Shown: positions 20,995-32,177, counted from the first letter of the stretch. The stretch is DNA of 64,000 nucleotides from Piezodorus guildinii (GCA_023052935.1 CM041295.1:18352880-18416879), one strand, 5' to 3'. Translations and numbers: made by a program. The notes: generated by a model from the letters alone, not told the origin.

Positions 20995-21445
20995 CAATGC
21001 AAGGTGTTTAGTCAAAATCGTTAGAACAGTTTTTGAGAAAATCTTCAAATGGTGTAAAATACGTAGTATAAAGTAGACATTATCGTTCGCCGATTTTGGT
21101 AGAAACAATGCTGTTAAATTTCAGGCTTATTCTTGTTTTCAATATTAAATTATTCGTTAGTACGACCTTTCGTTTTCAATTTATAAATTAAGACTTCGTC
21201 ATTTGGACACAGGGCACCCTAAAACGTGCATACTTGTAAATATGTGGGAGGTATACATCAAAACCGATAAGTTGTATATGCCTGAGGTGTTTCACTAAAG
21301 CAACTGTTTCACCAAAATTGACACACTTGAAGAGCCACTTTATACCATGAATTTTAAATTGGTTTTCCTAAAAACCACCCAAAGGATTTTGAATAAGCTA
21401 ACAATATAGATTCAATGTGATTTAATACAGATATTTTAGAGATAT
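20995..21445. mobile_element. two HLR fragments, head to head
   Basis: 20995-21235 reads as antisense HLR (TTTTTGAGAAAATC, GTATAAAGTAGA, ACTTCGTCATTTGGACAC). 21262-21445 reads as sense HLR (GCCTGAGGTGTTTCAC, CACTTTATACCATGAATTTT). The two fragments face each other; the sense part resumes at 22386 after a LINE insertion. Confidence 0.6.
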
Positions 21446-22375
21446 TGAGGACTTAAATCGAATAAGTCCCTGGGCTGTAGTCAATAAGTTAAAACTAAAT
21501 TCTGAAAAAACCAAAGAGACTGTAATAGGATCCCATCACCTCCTGAAAAATATTCCACATATCCCAACCCTGTACCTAAATAGTAATCCCATAAAGTTCC
21601 ACCCGACTGTCAGGAATCTGAGAGTAACCTTCGACCAAACTCAATCCTTTAAAAATCATTTTTCCGAAATCTCCCGTCGTACCTTTTCAACCTTAACGCG
21701 ACTGTATTCCCTCCGTCACCTATTCCCGCTTGAAACCCGAAAACTCCTCGTTACCTCTATAATATTTCCCCACGTCGACTATAGCTGTACGGTATACGAT
21801 GGTGTTTCTGATGGTGGGGATCTTGAGGTAAAAATTAAACGCTTAATTAATTGCTTTGTCCGATTCATCTTCGGGGTCCCAAGATACACTTCCGTGTCTC
21901 ATTTTTATAGCGAGATGAAGTGGCTTAACCCTTCCAATCGTCGCAAGTATTTCCTCGCATCATTCCTTTACCAAGCTATCCAATCCCGCCGTCCATCATA
22001 CATTTTTGACCTCCTTCAATTCAAATCCTCTGTCCATCCTCGTTATACATGCTCCAGGCCTTCGGATTTATACAGTACGGCCCACAGAACTGCACATTTC
22101 GACAGATCCTTTCTCATTCGATCCACAATCCTATGGTATTCCATTCCTCCTTCCATCCGTCACTCCAATTCCCTTTCTACCTTCAAATCCCGCATATTTA
22201 ATCACTTAATTTTTTTTTTGTTTTCTTATCAATTGAACATGCCTATTTTATATAAGTAATTATTAACTTGTTTATATGTACTTGATATGTTCTAAGACTC
22301 CAAAGTACTTTTTGTACATTCTGTATATTTTATTCTAAAGGGACATTTTCCAGGATAATAAAAATTTTATTTATT
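21446..22375 (+). mobile_element. CR1/L2-like LINE, 3' portion, copy 1
   Basis: Translation gives ISPWAVVNKLKLNSEKTKE, then NLRVTFDQTQSFKNHFSEIS, IIFPHVDYSCTVYDGVSDGG, FVRFIFGVPRYTSVSHF and MKWLNPSNRRKYFLASFLYQ, finishing in the open frame 21894-22259. This order matches the post-catalytic region of CR1/L2-related reverse transcriptases; the exact clade is uncertain. The 3' end has the AAGGGACATTTTCCAGGATA motif and a (TTA)n tail at about 22366-22381. The YADD box is not included. It lies within an HLR copy. Confidence 0.72.
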
Positions 22376-22385
22376 ATTATTATAC

Positions 22386-22605
22386 TTTAATTGTTCTTCA
22401 TTTGAAGTGCCTTTAATTTTGTAGTTTATAAAAAAATTAGCTATTAATTAACCTAACGATATAGGATTAATAATAAACGGGTAAGAATACAAGATGGAAG
22501 AATTAGATAACCAGCTGAAGGAGAAAACAGCAAAAATAAGTTAAAATAAGTTTGTGGTGTTTTTCAATATTTCAATTTAATCCTCTCTGTGTGTCATAAA
22601 ATCAT
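22386..22605 (+). mobile_element. HLR remnant, continuation after LINE
   Basis: Resumes HLR at GTGCCTTTAATTTTGTAG and runs through the AACCAGCTGAAGGAGAAAAC block before diverging. Confidence 0.55.
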
Positions 22606-22639
22606 ATTTACATTAAAAAAAAAAAAAAAAAGATTAGTT

Positions 22640-23410
22640 AATGTGCTATTATGCATCAGTTTCAACCGAGATTCCTTATCTTTTTCTGTTTCCTAAGATT
22701 TGTCTCCGGTACCTCTAGACGGTCACATGTGTCCCACCTCTATGATGAGTCAAATTGGCTATTTCCCTCGATTCGAAGGCAATATTTCCTTGGTTCCTTT
22801 CTCTATCAAGTCATCCGCTCCCACTGCCCCTCTTGCATCTATAGTCTCCTGCAATTTAAATCCACAATCCATACTCAGGAAACCAGATCCCGTCTTTCCG
22901 GCCTCTATACGCCTTCCCATAGAACCAAAAAGTATGAATTTTCCTTCTTAGCCCGGTCCACTTTCTTATGGAATACTATCCCATCACACATCCGTCATGC
23001 TCCTTCCCAATCTTCTTTCAAATCTATCCTTTTTAAACTCCTTCTTGCTTCCCAATCAGATGCCAACTAATTTCAGTACATCGATTAAAGTGATATGAGA
23101 AATGTCTACACTTCATACCATAAATGATAGTAAAGTTTATTTTCATTTCTATTTTCAATAATTCTAATGTTTTTTTTGTTTTTTTTTGGTTTGTTAGTTC
23201 TATATTACATTTAGATATCACTATATATTTTTTAAATTTATATTTTTCATTTCTCTCTCTTTTCATCAATTAAAATAATTGTAAATAATTATTGCAATCA
23301 TTAATATTATTAGTTTTTTTATGTGTTTTTTGGCCAGTTGTAATCATTTTTTTTTTTGTACATGTGTATTATTCTCAAGGGACTTAGTCCCAGAATAAAG
23401 TTCTTTTTTC
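22640..23410 (+). mobile_element. CR1/L2-like LINE, 3' end, copy 2
   Basis: Open frame 22651-23070 encodes TSRRSHVSHLYDESNWLFPS, IRRQYFLGSFLYQVIRSHCP and STFLWNTIPSHIRHA, homologous to the C-terminus of copy 1 (22259 end) but clearly diverged. The 3' UTR ends AAGGGACTTAGTCCCAGAAT then AAAG and T-rich sequence, with the same AAGGGAC..GTCCC hairpin-like motif as copy 1 and the antisense copy at 46248. No RT core. Confidence 0.72.
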
Positions 23411-23504
23411 ATTAAATTCATTCATCTTTAAGTGGTATTTTACTGGCTCAAAATGGAATAGAAAAAAAATCTTTTTCGTCCTTTAATGATTTTTTTTATT
23501 TCCG

Positions 23505-23680
23505 AAAAGGAAAATCCGAAGCAAAGACGGTTAACAAAATTTGCAGTGTATGTGTTGATGATGTCTTAGGAGAAAGTACCGTCCGTAAGTGGTTTGTTCG
23601 GTTCAGAACCGGAAATTTTGACTTAGAAGGCACAAAGCGCTCGATCGTCTATTTTGGGACAGTTTTGGGAGGACGGAATT
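23505..23680 (+). pseudogene. mariner transposase fragment (DNA-binding part)
   Basis: Translation gives KTVNKICSVCVDDVLGESTV then RKWFVRFRTGNFDLEGTKRS, the second helix-turn-helix and linker of a mariner transposase. No TIRs nearby. Distinct in sequence from copies A-D. Confidence 0.65.
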
Positions 23681-23689
23681 AATAACTTA

Positions 23690-23862
23690 TTTTACAAACC
23701 AATATTTCGTAGTTTTTTTTTTCCTTAACATAACAATAAGTCTTAAGTAATCAAATCTAATTAATATTAAGCAAATGTTACAATCGAAACCAATGTAATT
23801 GTAACTGTAACTAATTTGAAATATAGGTAAAAGACATATCTTGCATGCACCAGATTTTTATT
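23690..23862 (+). mobile_element. HLR second end, diverged
   Basis: Weak similarity to the last ~170 bp of HLR, ending TTGCATGCACCAGATTTTT. A block at 23740-23775 (TCTAATTAATATTAAGCAAA) recurs at 24089-24122. Confidence 0.4.
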
Positions 23863-23975
23863 GTAATTATTGAAATTAAACAAAGATTTTAGAGAGAAGT
23901 TAGTTTCGAGTGCAGTCATCAAAACACTTAATTAAGTAGAAAACTCATTGTTGTTATCTCTCTCCTTCAATCGTC

Positions 23976-24005
23976 CTGAAGAAGGCCTCAAATTTAGACC
24001 GAAAC
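23976..24005 (+). ncRNA. hammerhead-like core of a Penelope-type tail
   Basis: CTGAAGA, an imperfect stem (GGCCT with AGACC) closing a CAAATTT loop, then GAAAC: the CUGANGA - stem II - GAAA layout known from Penelope-like element termini. Stem III and the cleavage site were not found, so function is unproven. No coding part of a Penelope element remains here. Confidence 0.4.
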
Positions 24006-24437
24006 GTTGGCAAAAATAAAGATAGATTAAAAAAATTATTTTACTACCCAATATTTTGTATGGGTAATTTATTTCACTAACGTAAGGATAGTAATCCAAT
24101 CTAATTAATCTTAAGCAAATTAAAAACAAAATTAAATACAGATACATTTTTAAAAAACATACCGTCCCGAATGATCGCTTAGTTAAAATAACAAGGGAAA
24201 TCAAAGGTAAACAAACTGTTGAGCAAATCCTTCACTTAATTTAATTAACTAATTAATTAAATCTGACTTCTTATTAACGGTGTCGAAAGCTTCAAAGCCC
24301 TTAAAGTACTCACGAACGTATCTCCTGCCAATTTACAGCTAATGAATTTTCCCCAACACCTTTTCCCCTAAATCAACATGTTCTTTCTTTTTCATTGTTT
24401 TGGAAAACACATTTCTTCCGCAACATAAAATTATCAT

Positions 24438-24450
24438 GCACATATATATA

Positions 24451-24528
<78 letters not shown>
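24438..24528. repeat. (TA)n microsatellite
   Basis: About 90 bp of almost pure TA repeat with a few TATTAT interruptions. Confidence 0.95.
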
Positions 24529-24592
24529 ACTCATTAATATAGAATTTATAAGTTCTTGAGGTTTCTTTATTACAGGTTTTTTTCATCATTGT

Positions 24593-24890
24593 GGGAGCGG
24601 CGTGGTCTAGTGGATAGAGCGCTAATCTGCTGTGCTCCGGGTCCTGGGTTCGAATCCCGGCTATGCCAGAATATTATTCATTCTGTTAATTCAGTCGGGG
24701 GGCGACCCTAGGGTATGAAGACCCTCCTGGGGCAGACCCAGCCTCTTTAAAGTGGGTACCCAAAATAATTGGGAAATCCTGGCGGCTGAGCGCGATTAAG
24801 GCCTAATCACCTCATTGCACTGCCGTTGGCCTAGAAACAGCACGAATCTCTATATGCACTGAGCCTTCATGGGTTGTAGTGGTTTTTTTT
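24593..24890 (+). mobile_element. SINE-1, full length
   Basis: A tRNA-derived head carries pol III A-box TGGTCTAGTGG (24603-24613) and B-box GGTTCGAATCC (24647-24657). The body contains GGGGGGCGACCCTAGGG, CCTCTTTAAAGTGGGTACCC and GGCCTAATCACCTCATTGCA. It ends CATGGGTTGTAGTGG and oligo-T, which could serve as a pol III stop. Length is about 298 bp. The head does not fold as a complete functional tRNA by eye. At least five other copies lie in the window. Confidence 0.88.
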
Positions 24891-25309
24891 TATTTTTTAT
24901 TAATATAATGTTGCTGTTTTTTTTATTGAAAAAATTTAATGAATAATGGGGTATACAAATTTCTAAGTTCTTAGATGATTGCTGAGGAGTAAGGTTGTAA
25001 GGGACCTGTCAACTGTTTTTTCACTTTGGTGTTCTTTAGATCCTGTGGACGGATTATACTCAACAGCTTCCAACAGAATCTTATTTATCAATAGTCGCAT
25101 GGAGCCCTTCTTCCTTTACAACGGCGTATCTCCACTACTGAATTTTTAAAACCAGCGCCGCGCAGTGAAAGGACATCTTCCCATTCATTTTTAATATTTT
25201 TACGACTTACTTCAGCGGTTTTGAGTTTTTTTGTTTTGTTTTTTTGTAATGCCTTCTAACTTCTTAGTCCAACGTATTATTTAATTTTACATTCGTACTT
25301 AAAACATAG
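24891..25309. other. unassigned; weakly coding-like on minus strand
   Basis: Minus-strand reading of about 25020-25140 includes AVVKEEGLHATIDKILLEAV across a repaired stop; I do not recognise it. A transposase remnant is possible but unsupported. Confidence 0.25.
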
Positions 25310-26285
25310 GTTTTTCCGTGTAAGAGTAGGTTCTGAGTTCTCTAATATTAAACAAATAAAAGCGGGTGAACCTCAAGGCAACGTTTTAGGTCCAACACTT
25401 TTTAATATATATTGCTCTGACATCCCACAGCAACCAGAAACACTTATAGCAATCTTTGCCGACGATCCAGCTATCCTGACATCCAACAAAGATGCCTCTA
25501 AGGCTTCTAAGGCACTCCAAGAACATCTGGACGACATAGCTTGCTGGGCAAAAACATGGAAATTAAAAATGAATCAATCAAAGAGCCTGTTCGTCACATT
25601 TTCTTTAAAACTTAACTCCCGCCCCCAGGTCTTTTACGATAATATTCCAATACCAGTTTCAGACACAGTACATTATTTAGGACTTTACCTTGACAAACGA
25701 CTAACATGGGCATACCACCTCAAACGAAAAAGAAAAGAACTAAATCAACGATATGGACTTCTTTCAAGATTACTAGACAAACGTTCAAAATTATCAATGA
25801 CGAACAAATTAACTATTTATAAATTGCTAATAAAACCCATTTGGACTTATGGCATTGAGCTATGGGGAACAGCAAAAAAGTCAAACATCAAAATTATTCA
25901 ATCATTTTAATCAAAATTACTTAGGAAAATTATAAATGTCCCTTTTTACGAATCTAACGAGACACTACATACTGACCTAGACATTCCATTCGTCATTGCA
26001 ACTGCCACTGATCGCTACAATAAATTTCATGACAGACTGACCCTAAATTCAAACCCGCTGACTCAAAACCTCTTAACTGCCACAAACCCATATAATACGC
26101 CCAGAAGACAGACTATCGAGGCGCTGGCCAAGAGACCTGAAGTATTGAAAGTAATTAGGTTTTTTTTTTAATCTATCATATACAGTTTGTTACATCATTT
26201 GTTAGCATATTTGCTTGTTGCATAAGCAGATAGCAAATACAATTGTAATGCCAAAAACTTCTATAAATAAAGTTTTGTAATGACT
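25310..26285 (+). mobile_element. Jockey-3 LINE, 5'-truncated, with RT FADD box
   Basis: Starts inside the RT domain (AGEPQGNVLGPTLFNIYCSD). It includes the catalytic FADD (about 25460), normally YADD or FADD in this group, then KTWKLKMNQSKS and VHYLGLYLDKRLTWAYHLKR, and reaches PIWTYGIELWGTAKKSN in one open frame (25569-25910). A stop after IQSF and later frame breaks disable the C-terminus. The 3' end has AATAAAG at about 26268. Related to Jockey-1 and -2 but clearly separate, so three Jockey lineages share the window. Confidence 0.82.
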
Positions 26286-26952
26286 TAAAATTAAGAGAGC
26301 TTCGTAGGACAGTATCATGTTTATTCTTTGAAAAAAATAACAACAGGATTTTTTGTTTTTGGAGAAGTTGGAGCTATGAGAATGATTTAAAGGGATTATT
26401 ATGTATTAAATAGAATTAAAATATTCAGTCTTTTGAAATCTTAAATTTCATAAAACTTTTTTTTTATCTTTCACTTTTCTATATATTGAAATATATAGCA
26501 GGTCTTCTGAGTCCAAATGACCAAGTCCCGCAAAAAAGTCTCTGTGTGTAAGTGGTAACTTCCGCGCTTAAACGGAAAGTTCTATGAAACTGAAATTTTA
26601 TATTTAAGACAACTATACGCCCGAAATGTTACAAAAACGTTTTCATTAAAATCAGCTAACCAGAAGATTCACTTTATACCATGCATTTTGCACCTTTTTA
26701 CGATTTTCTTAAAAACGGCTCTAACGATTTTTATTAAGCTCGCATTATCGATGTAAAATTGAACGGGCTTTAGTATCATGTAGGTTTCATTCTAATTGTA
26801 ATAGTCTGACAGGGATTAAATGCCGATATTTCAAAATTTCTTCAAATAAAGTACATTTAATTTTGTAGATTCGAAAAGATTAACCATATCGTCTGATTAG
26901 CATTGCTAAAGAAGATGCAAATATATAAGTTGAACGAATTCAATATCCAACT

Positions 26953-27175
26953 TTTTATTTATTTTTTTTGTTTTATTTATTTAGAAATAATACAATCTGC
27001 CACAATGTTGGGCAATGAGTATTAATGCTATAAGAAGTCATTCATTCCTTTTGTACACTAAATAAAGAAATAAAAATGAATGAATACAAAATAAATATTG
27101 ATCCTAAATAAAGATAAAAATAAAATAAATAAATAATAATAATCTTGGTCACATTCATACATTGTAATATCCAAC
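26953..27175 (-). mobile_element. Jockey-2 3' UTR insertion in HLR
   Basis: A 223 bp antisense tail with T-rich sequence on the left, flanked by an 11 bp TSD AATATCCAACT (26942-26952 and 27176-27186). It matches the GTGACCAAGATT 3' UTR segment of Jockey-2. Only UTR remains. Confidence 0.75.
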
Positions 27176-27277
27176 TAAACTAGAAAACTGTAAACATATT
27201 TTTTTATGAAATGTTTTGTTTTTGAACTTAAGAACAGTAATATACATGTATAAGATAGCGTTGGAATGCTTTGTAAA

Positions 27278-27281
<4 letters not shown>

Positions 27282-27316
<35 letters not shown>

Positions 27317-27376
27317 CATTTATTGAAATTTACAACTGTACTTCAAGGTACAACAAGTAAATGTGTGATAAGTAAA
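27282..27376 (-). mobile_element. Jockey-1 poly(A) tail insertion in HLR
   Basis: About 30 T followed by antisense Jockey-1 3' UTR (TTACAACTGTACTTCAAGG), flanked by a 10 bp TSD TGTAAAAGTT (27272-27281 and 27377-27386). An extreme 5' truncation of about 95 bp. Confidence 0.78.
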
Positions 27377-27578
27377 TGTAAAAGTTAACGGAGAGTGATG
27401 AAAAGCCGATAAAACTAACTGATAGTCGTAGATAATAATATAATAGATTGAACACATGTTTCTATTAAAATCCAATTTAAATAATTCTTCAACAATTTCT
27501 TTTCTTTTATAAATTCTTGAATTGATATAAATAACGGAGGTAAATGAAAGTTGTGTGTTGCGCCCCCCAGATTTTGTT

Positions 27579-28637
27579 TTATTATTATTTTTTCTATACA
27601 CCCGATAATAAAGTGCCAGTTCTGGTTAGATTTTTTATAAAAAAGTATTCAGTTCGACTTAACCACAGACCTACCTTTTTGCAAGACAACACATGACAAA
27701 TTAACTTCAAGGTTATTTAAGGTAAGAGTTTACTCTATTTTTATTTTTATATTTTAATTTTAACATAAGTTTAAGAAAGAAACATTCCTCCGAAAAATAA
27801 CGTATACTTGATGATTGACAAAAAGGTTTCCGAAATTTCATCATATTAATACATTTAGAAAAAATATGTGTTAATAAAACTCTTCAAAATATAGCAACAG
27901 ATTCAGAAAAAAAAAATTAATAAAGCATTTGAACGAAACATGGGAGTTCATAAAAATTCTATTCGCATTAATAATTCCATATCAAGAGGAAATTGAAAAA
28001 TCCGAGGGAAGTTAAAAGTGTATGAATAGAAAATGGCCCTGTGACCTATAAAATAATCGATCATTGTAGTTGGACAAATGTAAGGGTAATAGCTTTGTCA
28101 GCGTCACATCTAAATACTCTATATTAATAGAAATAATATTTTCTTGCAATATTATAGCAAAAATAATTAGATATATTTAAAAAATATCATAAATACTTAT
28201 TAAACAAAATATATTTCTAATGGGTTCATGTTTTTACTGACGGTTTACATATAAATAATGACATTGTATTTATTATAGTAATCATCAAAAAATATAAATT
28301 CACGGAATTTTATGATATTGTTTTTAAATAAATATTTATATGTAAGGTGATTTTAATTTTTATAATAATTTGGCCGAGAAAACGTTTGTACATAAATAAA
28401 ATGGGGAATGAGAAAATGTAAATTTTAATAAATTATCAAACAATGTATGGAATATTATTTCAGTTGTTATTTAATATATTTTGTAAAATTGTAAAAGTAA
28501 TTTTAAGGAAAGATAATGAAAGAAGATGTTTTTAATATAATTGTTGATTACAGTGAAAGGAATGTGCTACCTTAATCTACTATTGGATAGCAAGATGAAA
28601 AGGCTAGTTCAACCTAACATATTTTAAAATGTGACAA
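27579..28637. other. AT-rich spacer
   Basis: No gene recognised. 28215-28300 (containing ACTGACGGTTTACATATAAA) recurs in direct orientation at 29665-29755. Confidence 0.4.
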
Positions 28638-28700
<63 letters not shown>

Positions 28701-28702
28701 TT
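28638..28702. repeat. (TA)n microsatellite
   Basis: About 65 bp of TA repeat with one internal TAATAT shift. Confidence 0.93.
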
Positions 28703-28758
28703 ATTTATGTATGCAATAGGAATATTTTATAACAATGTGAAAAAAAAAGTTTATTATA

Positions 28759-29526
28759 TTGGGTTGTTTCACATGAAATGTCCGTTTTTATAGTTTCTGA
28801 AATACATGAAGGATTTTGCAGGTCTCTGTTGTTTTCTTCCGAATGTTTACATATTTAAAGTAAACAGTTACTAATCCCCTACCTTTGTATTATAAACATT
28901 AGCTTCCCAATCAATTACCCACTTTTTAGTATACCTCCATATATGAATATGGAAACACGCGATTTTCGAGTAATATTTTTGTACGAGTTTAAACTCGGCC
29001 ATTCGGCAGCTGAGGCCGCTAGAAATATTCGCAAGGCGATTGGGGAAGGGAGTGTAAATGAACGGACCATTCGTCGTTGGTTTGCTAAGTTTTCAGCTGG
29101 GGATACCGACTTGGAAAACTTACTCCGAGGAAGACCTCCGTCCGTAATAGACAACGTTGTCCTCAAACATACAGTAGAAGGAAACCTACTCATGATCTCA
29201 CTGAGCGGCAGCAAGACCCCATGTTTCAAAACATACCGTGCAAAAATTAAAAGAACTGGGCTAAGAAGTTCTTCCGAACCCACCATATTCTCCCGACTTT
29301 TCTCCAACAGACTACCACCTGTTCAGGAATTTAGACAACTTCGTCAAAGGAAAACTTTTTGAAAATGATGATCAAGTGAAAAGTGCGTTTTCAGATTTTG
29401 TTTCACTTCAAAGCTCAGAGTTTTTCAGTTCGGGGATAAAAAAGTTGGGAAAAATGTGTAGAAGAAGAAGGATTTTAATAAAAATCCATTACCTTGAAAA
29501 CGGAAATTTTATGTGACACAACCCAA
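28759..29526 (+). mobile_element. mariner-derived non-autonomous element, copy B
   Basis: 768 bp with the same TIRs as copy A (TTGGGTTGTTTCACATG against TTGGGTTGTGTCACATA) and TA duplications at 28757-28758 and 29527-29528. It carries the same internal deletion joint (GGCAGCAAGACCCCATG, about 29206-29222) as copies A and C. An extra deletion of about 105 bp, absent from A, joins AAACCTA to CTCATGATCTC. Confidence 0.92.
28943..29440 (+). pseudogene. mariner transposase remnant (copy B)
   Basis: The frame from 28943 reads MNMETRDFRVIFLYEFKLGH and AAEAARNIRKAIGEGSVNER, giving an intact N-terminal DNA-binding region to about residue 75. It then crosses the copy-specific deletion and the shared deletion out of frame. 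The C-terminal region after the shared joint is in another frame. The first two catalytic aspartates are deleted. Confidence 0.87.
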
Positions 29527-29664
29527 TATATTGATTTATAAAACTGGTGTTGTCGGGATCCTTGAGAATAGATAAAATAAAAAGTTGTAGAATTAAAATG
29601 TGGATCACTATATTTATTTTTTTTTTTAAACCTAGAATTAAAATAATTTTCCCAAAAAACGTAC

Positions 29665-29755
29665 ATTTCTAATATGTTCATTTATGTACTGACGGTTTAC
29701 ATATAAATGTGGCCACTGTATTTATCATAATTATTATATTATACTCGAAAAAATA
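29665..29755. repeat. direct copy of 28215-28300
   Basis: Shares TTTCTAAT.TGTTCAT, ACTGACGGTTTACATATAAA and ACTGTATTTAT-type blocks with 28215-28300. The two copies flank the mariner B locus but are not its TIRs. Confidence 0.55.
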
Positions 29756-29769
29756 TATAAAAGATTCAG

Positions 29770-29985
29770 GATCCATTTCAAGCTCGTAAATTATCAACGA
29801 AACTTTCGAACTATCTGCTGAAACTTTTTCGCAAAAATCGACAAACCAGAAATACCACTTTATAACATGAATTTTGCACCTTTTTAAAATTTCCTCGAAA
29901 ACAGCTCTAACATCATGTGGGTTTCTATCTTATTGAAACAGTCTGACAAGGCTTGAATATCGATATTTTAAATTCTCTGCCTCTA
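29770..29985 (+). mobile_element. HLR internal fragment
   Basis: Contains ACCACTTTATAACATGAATT, ATCATGTGGGTTTCTATCTT and GTCTGACAAGGCTTGAATA, the central HLR blocks. Both ends are missing. Confidence 0.65.
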
Positions 29986-30208
29986 AAAAATATTTATTTA
30001 TTTACTGTTTCTTAAAAATCTTAATTTGATTTATTCAAAGAAAAAATTCATTGTAAAATAATGATTTTTATGGTCATTTTTATATTGATGATGTTTTTAG
30101 TAAAATAAATATTGCTTTTCTAATCTAAATTGTCCCAACTCATTACGCATTAAATTTCATTATTTCCATTTTTGTTCCTTCCCTGAGCAAGCCATGTACA
30201 CTTTGATT

Positions 30209-30391
30209 AAAGGGTCAGATGGTTCAAGTGGTGGTCAAGAAAGGATTACAGAGAACAGGGAAAATTATTTATTTCACAAGAAAAGTTTTGACCTACAATA
30301 TAATGAATCAGGGCTATTCTACTTCAAATTGAGTTAGTTTTCACTATTTTTAATAATTTCTTGACCACCACCTGAACCATCTCATTCATCC
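30209..30391. repeat. hairpin (foldback) element with 26 bp arms
   Basis: Arms AGATGGTTCAAGTGGTGGTC.. (30215-30240) and its inverse (30357-30382) pair with a single mismatch over 26 bp, separated by 116 bp; weaker pairing extends inward. No coding sequence. Probably a small MITE. Confidence 0.65.
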
Positions 30392-30429
30392 ATTATGATA
30401 GGTCAACTATAAAATATTCCATATATGCA

Positions 30430-31173
30430 TTTTTACTTTCACTAACCCATTTATGAAATATATAATAAAGAAAATTAGCGATAGTAAAAATTTTTGAACT
30501 CGAGTTTTCATCTGAAATACACGTTCACTGCTTCTCAATGACCAAATCCCTCAAAAGTTCTGTCCAGCGCAAAAACAAAAAACTGAAATTTCATATTTGA
30601 TACAACTATACGCCCGAGATGTTAAGGCGATATATCAATATCAATTAACCAGAAGACCCACTTTATACCATGCACTTTACACTTTGAACGGCTCAAAAGA
30701 TTGTGATTAAACTCGCTACATAAATGTAAACTTTAATGGAACATTCAATGAAGCACCCACTACCTTCCATTCATCATCCAATTACTTTATTTCCTAAGTC
30801 TTTTAACACCTTTTTTTTCCATCTTAGTCGCCGTTTCGGGGTTGTTTCCCCATTTTCAAGACTGAAACTTATTCCTTGCTACAACATTTTTTATTCTTCA
30901 TTACATCTTATAGCACACTGCTACTTGTCTATTGGTAGAATTTTGAAATAATATTATCTTATCCAAAAAGTTTTTAAATGTAATGTAGAAGTGTATAAAC
31001 TATATGATTGTTGCGGTTAATAATAAAAATGAAATCATTTAGTAAAACTCATGTTTCTATAAAAAATAAATGAAATTGATGATCTTTCTTCGTCTTTGCC
31101 TGTATTTCAAAATTCTTATATTGATTTTAACAACGAAGGTAAGTGAAAGTCGTGCGTTGAGCGCACCGGATTT
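30430..31173 (+). mobile_element. HLR copy, nearly complete, shortened internally
   Basis: Starts TTTTTACTTTCACTAACCC and ends GGTAAGTGAAAGTCGTGCGT...CACCGGATTTTTTT. The hairpin is decayed (CATTTATGAAATATATAA). The central part (30735-30950) is replaced by unrelated sequence or strongly diverged. Confidence 0.75.
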
Positions 31174-31205
31174 TTTTCTGTTTCAAATTTGATCCAACAT
31201 ATATA

Positions 31206-32177
31206 CAGTAAACCCTCTTTTTAACGAACACGGTTATAACGAACACCCGTTTATAACGAACTATCGTTGAGGTCCCTTGAAAATTCAATAGAAAACTATG
31301 GTTTCTCCTCGTTTATAACGAAATGATCTGTTATAACGAATTAACGAACTACTTTTGTGGATCTCAAAATTGAATTTGTTAGGTTATTTCGAAAAAGAAA
31401 AAAGAAAAAAATTACGATACGTCTTAATTCCCAGTAAAGAGCGAAGCCTTTCTGTCCAAATCCTTCTTACCTCTTCCCTCTATTCAGCTAAATTCTGTGA
31501 TTCAGCCTGTGACAGCTTATGGCTTCTAGAATTTCAGCTAGTTTTTCTGTTTTCATTGCTTTTATTACTTGTTTTAATTCAATTTTCCTACGAGGTCAAG
31601 TCAGTCTTGCTTTCCGTTCTAAGTGCGCTTCCGCTCCGCACAGTATGTCAAAGAGAAAATCCATTGATTTAAATACAAGGTTGGTGATTCTCCAAGAAGT
31701 GGAAAAAAAAAAATTGAGTCGAAATCGAAAATTGCGGAAAAATACGGGATATCAAAATCTCCTCTATCAACGATTATCGCTAATAAAGATAAAATCGATG
31801 CCTCCGTTGCATCTTCATCGGGATGAGCAAAAAAACAAATTTTTTATTACTTCACCTTTATATGGATTGCTGTGATTTTGACATTGTAAGCTCCTTTTTA
31901 TGTTTTTTATTTTGAATGATGGTTTATGTAAATCTTAAAGATGGTTTATGTTTAATTTGAAATAAGATAGATATATGTACAGAGTGCATAGTTTTAACTG
32001 CTTTTGACGTTTCTAAATAAAAATGTGTCTGTATTGAAAATATTTCTTTTTAACCACCTCAATTTATACCAAAACATATAACATACATACAATATATTTT
32101 TCGGATATAACGAATTCTTTTATAACGAACCGAGAATTTTTTGGTCCCTTGGAGTACGATAAAACGAGGGATTACTG
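31206..32177 (+). mobile_element. pogo/Tigger-like DNA transposon, internally deleted
   Basis: Ends CAGTAAACCCTCTTTTTAAC and (reverse complement) CAGTAATCCCTCGTTTTATC are TIRs flanked by TA (31204-31205, 32178-32179), the pattern of pogo/Tigger elements. Repeated TATAACGAA motifs fill both sub-terminal regions. It is 972 bp, with only the start of a transposase gene, so non-autonomous. A partial relative is at 63032-63488. Confidence 0.88.
31645..31800 (+). pseudogene. Tigger-like transposase N-terminus
   Basis: Starts MSKRKSIDLNTRLVILQEVE, then after a frameshift in an A run continues KSKIAEKYGISKSPLSTII and ANKDKID in another frame. This is the CENP-B/pogo-type N-terminal helix-turn-helix that binds the transposon ends. 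The DDE catalytic domain is entirely missing, so the product cannot transpose. Confidence 0.82.

Larger units (their letters stand above)
26462..27578 (+). mobile_element. HLR copy with two LINE-tail insertions
   Basis: Begins CTTTCACTTTTCTATATATT and ends GGTAAATGAAAGTTGTGTGT...CCCCCCAGATTTTG. The terminal hairpin is CTATATATT-GA-AATATATAG (26479-26498), a 9 bp stem whose sequence differs from copy 1 but still pairs. The stretch between hairpin and GGTCTTCTGAGTCC is deleted. Two LINE tails with TSDs interrupt it. Confidence 0.78.

Noticed and set aside
24593..24668. Functional tRNA gene
   Set aside because: A- and B-boxes are present, but the stems do not form a full cloverleaf by eye and the same head recurs with one common body, so it is a SINE.
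31355..31875. Two overlapping open frames as genes
   Set aside because: They lie inside a Tigger-like element; only the MSKRK start is meaningful, and it is frameshifted.
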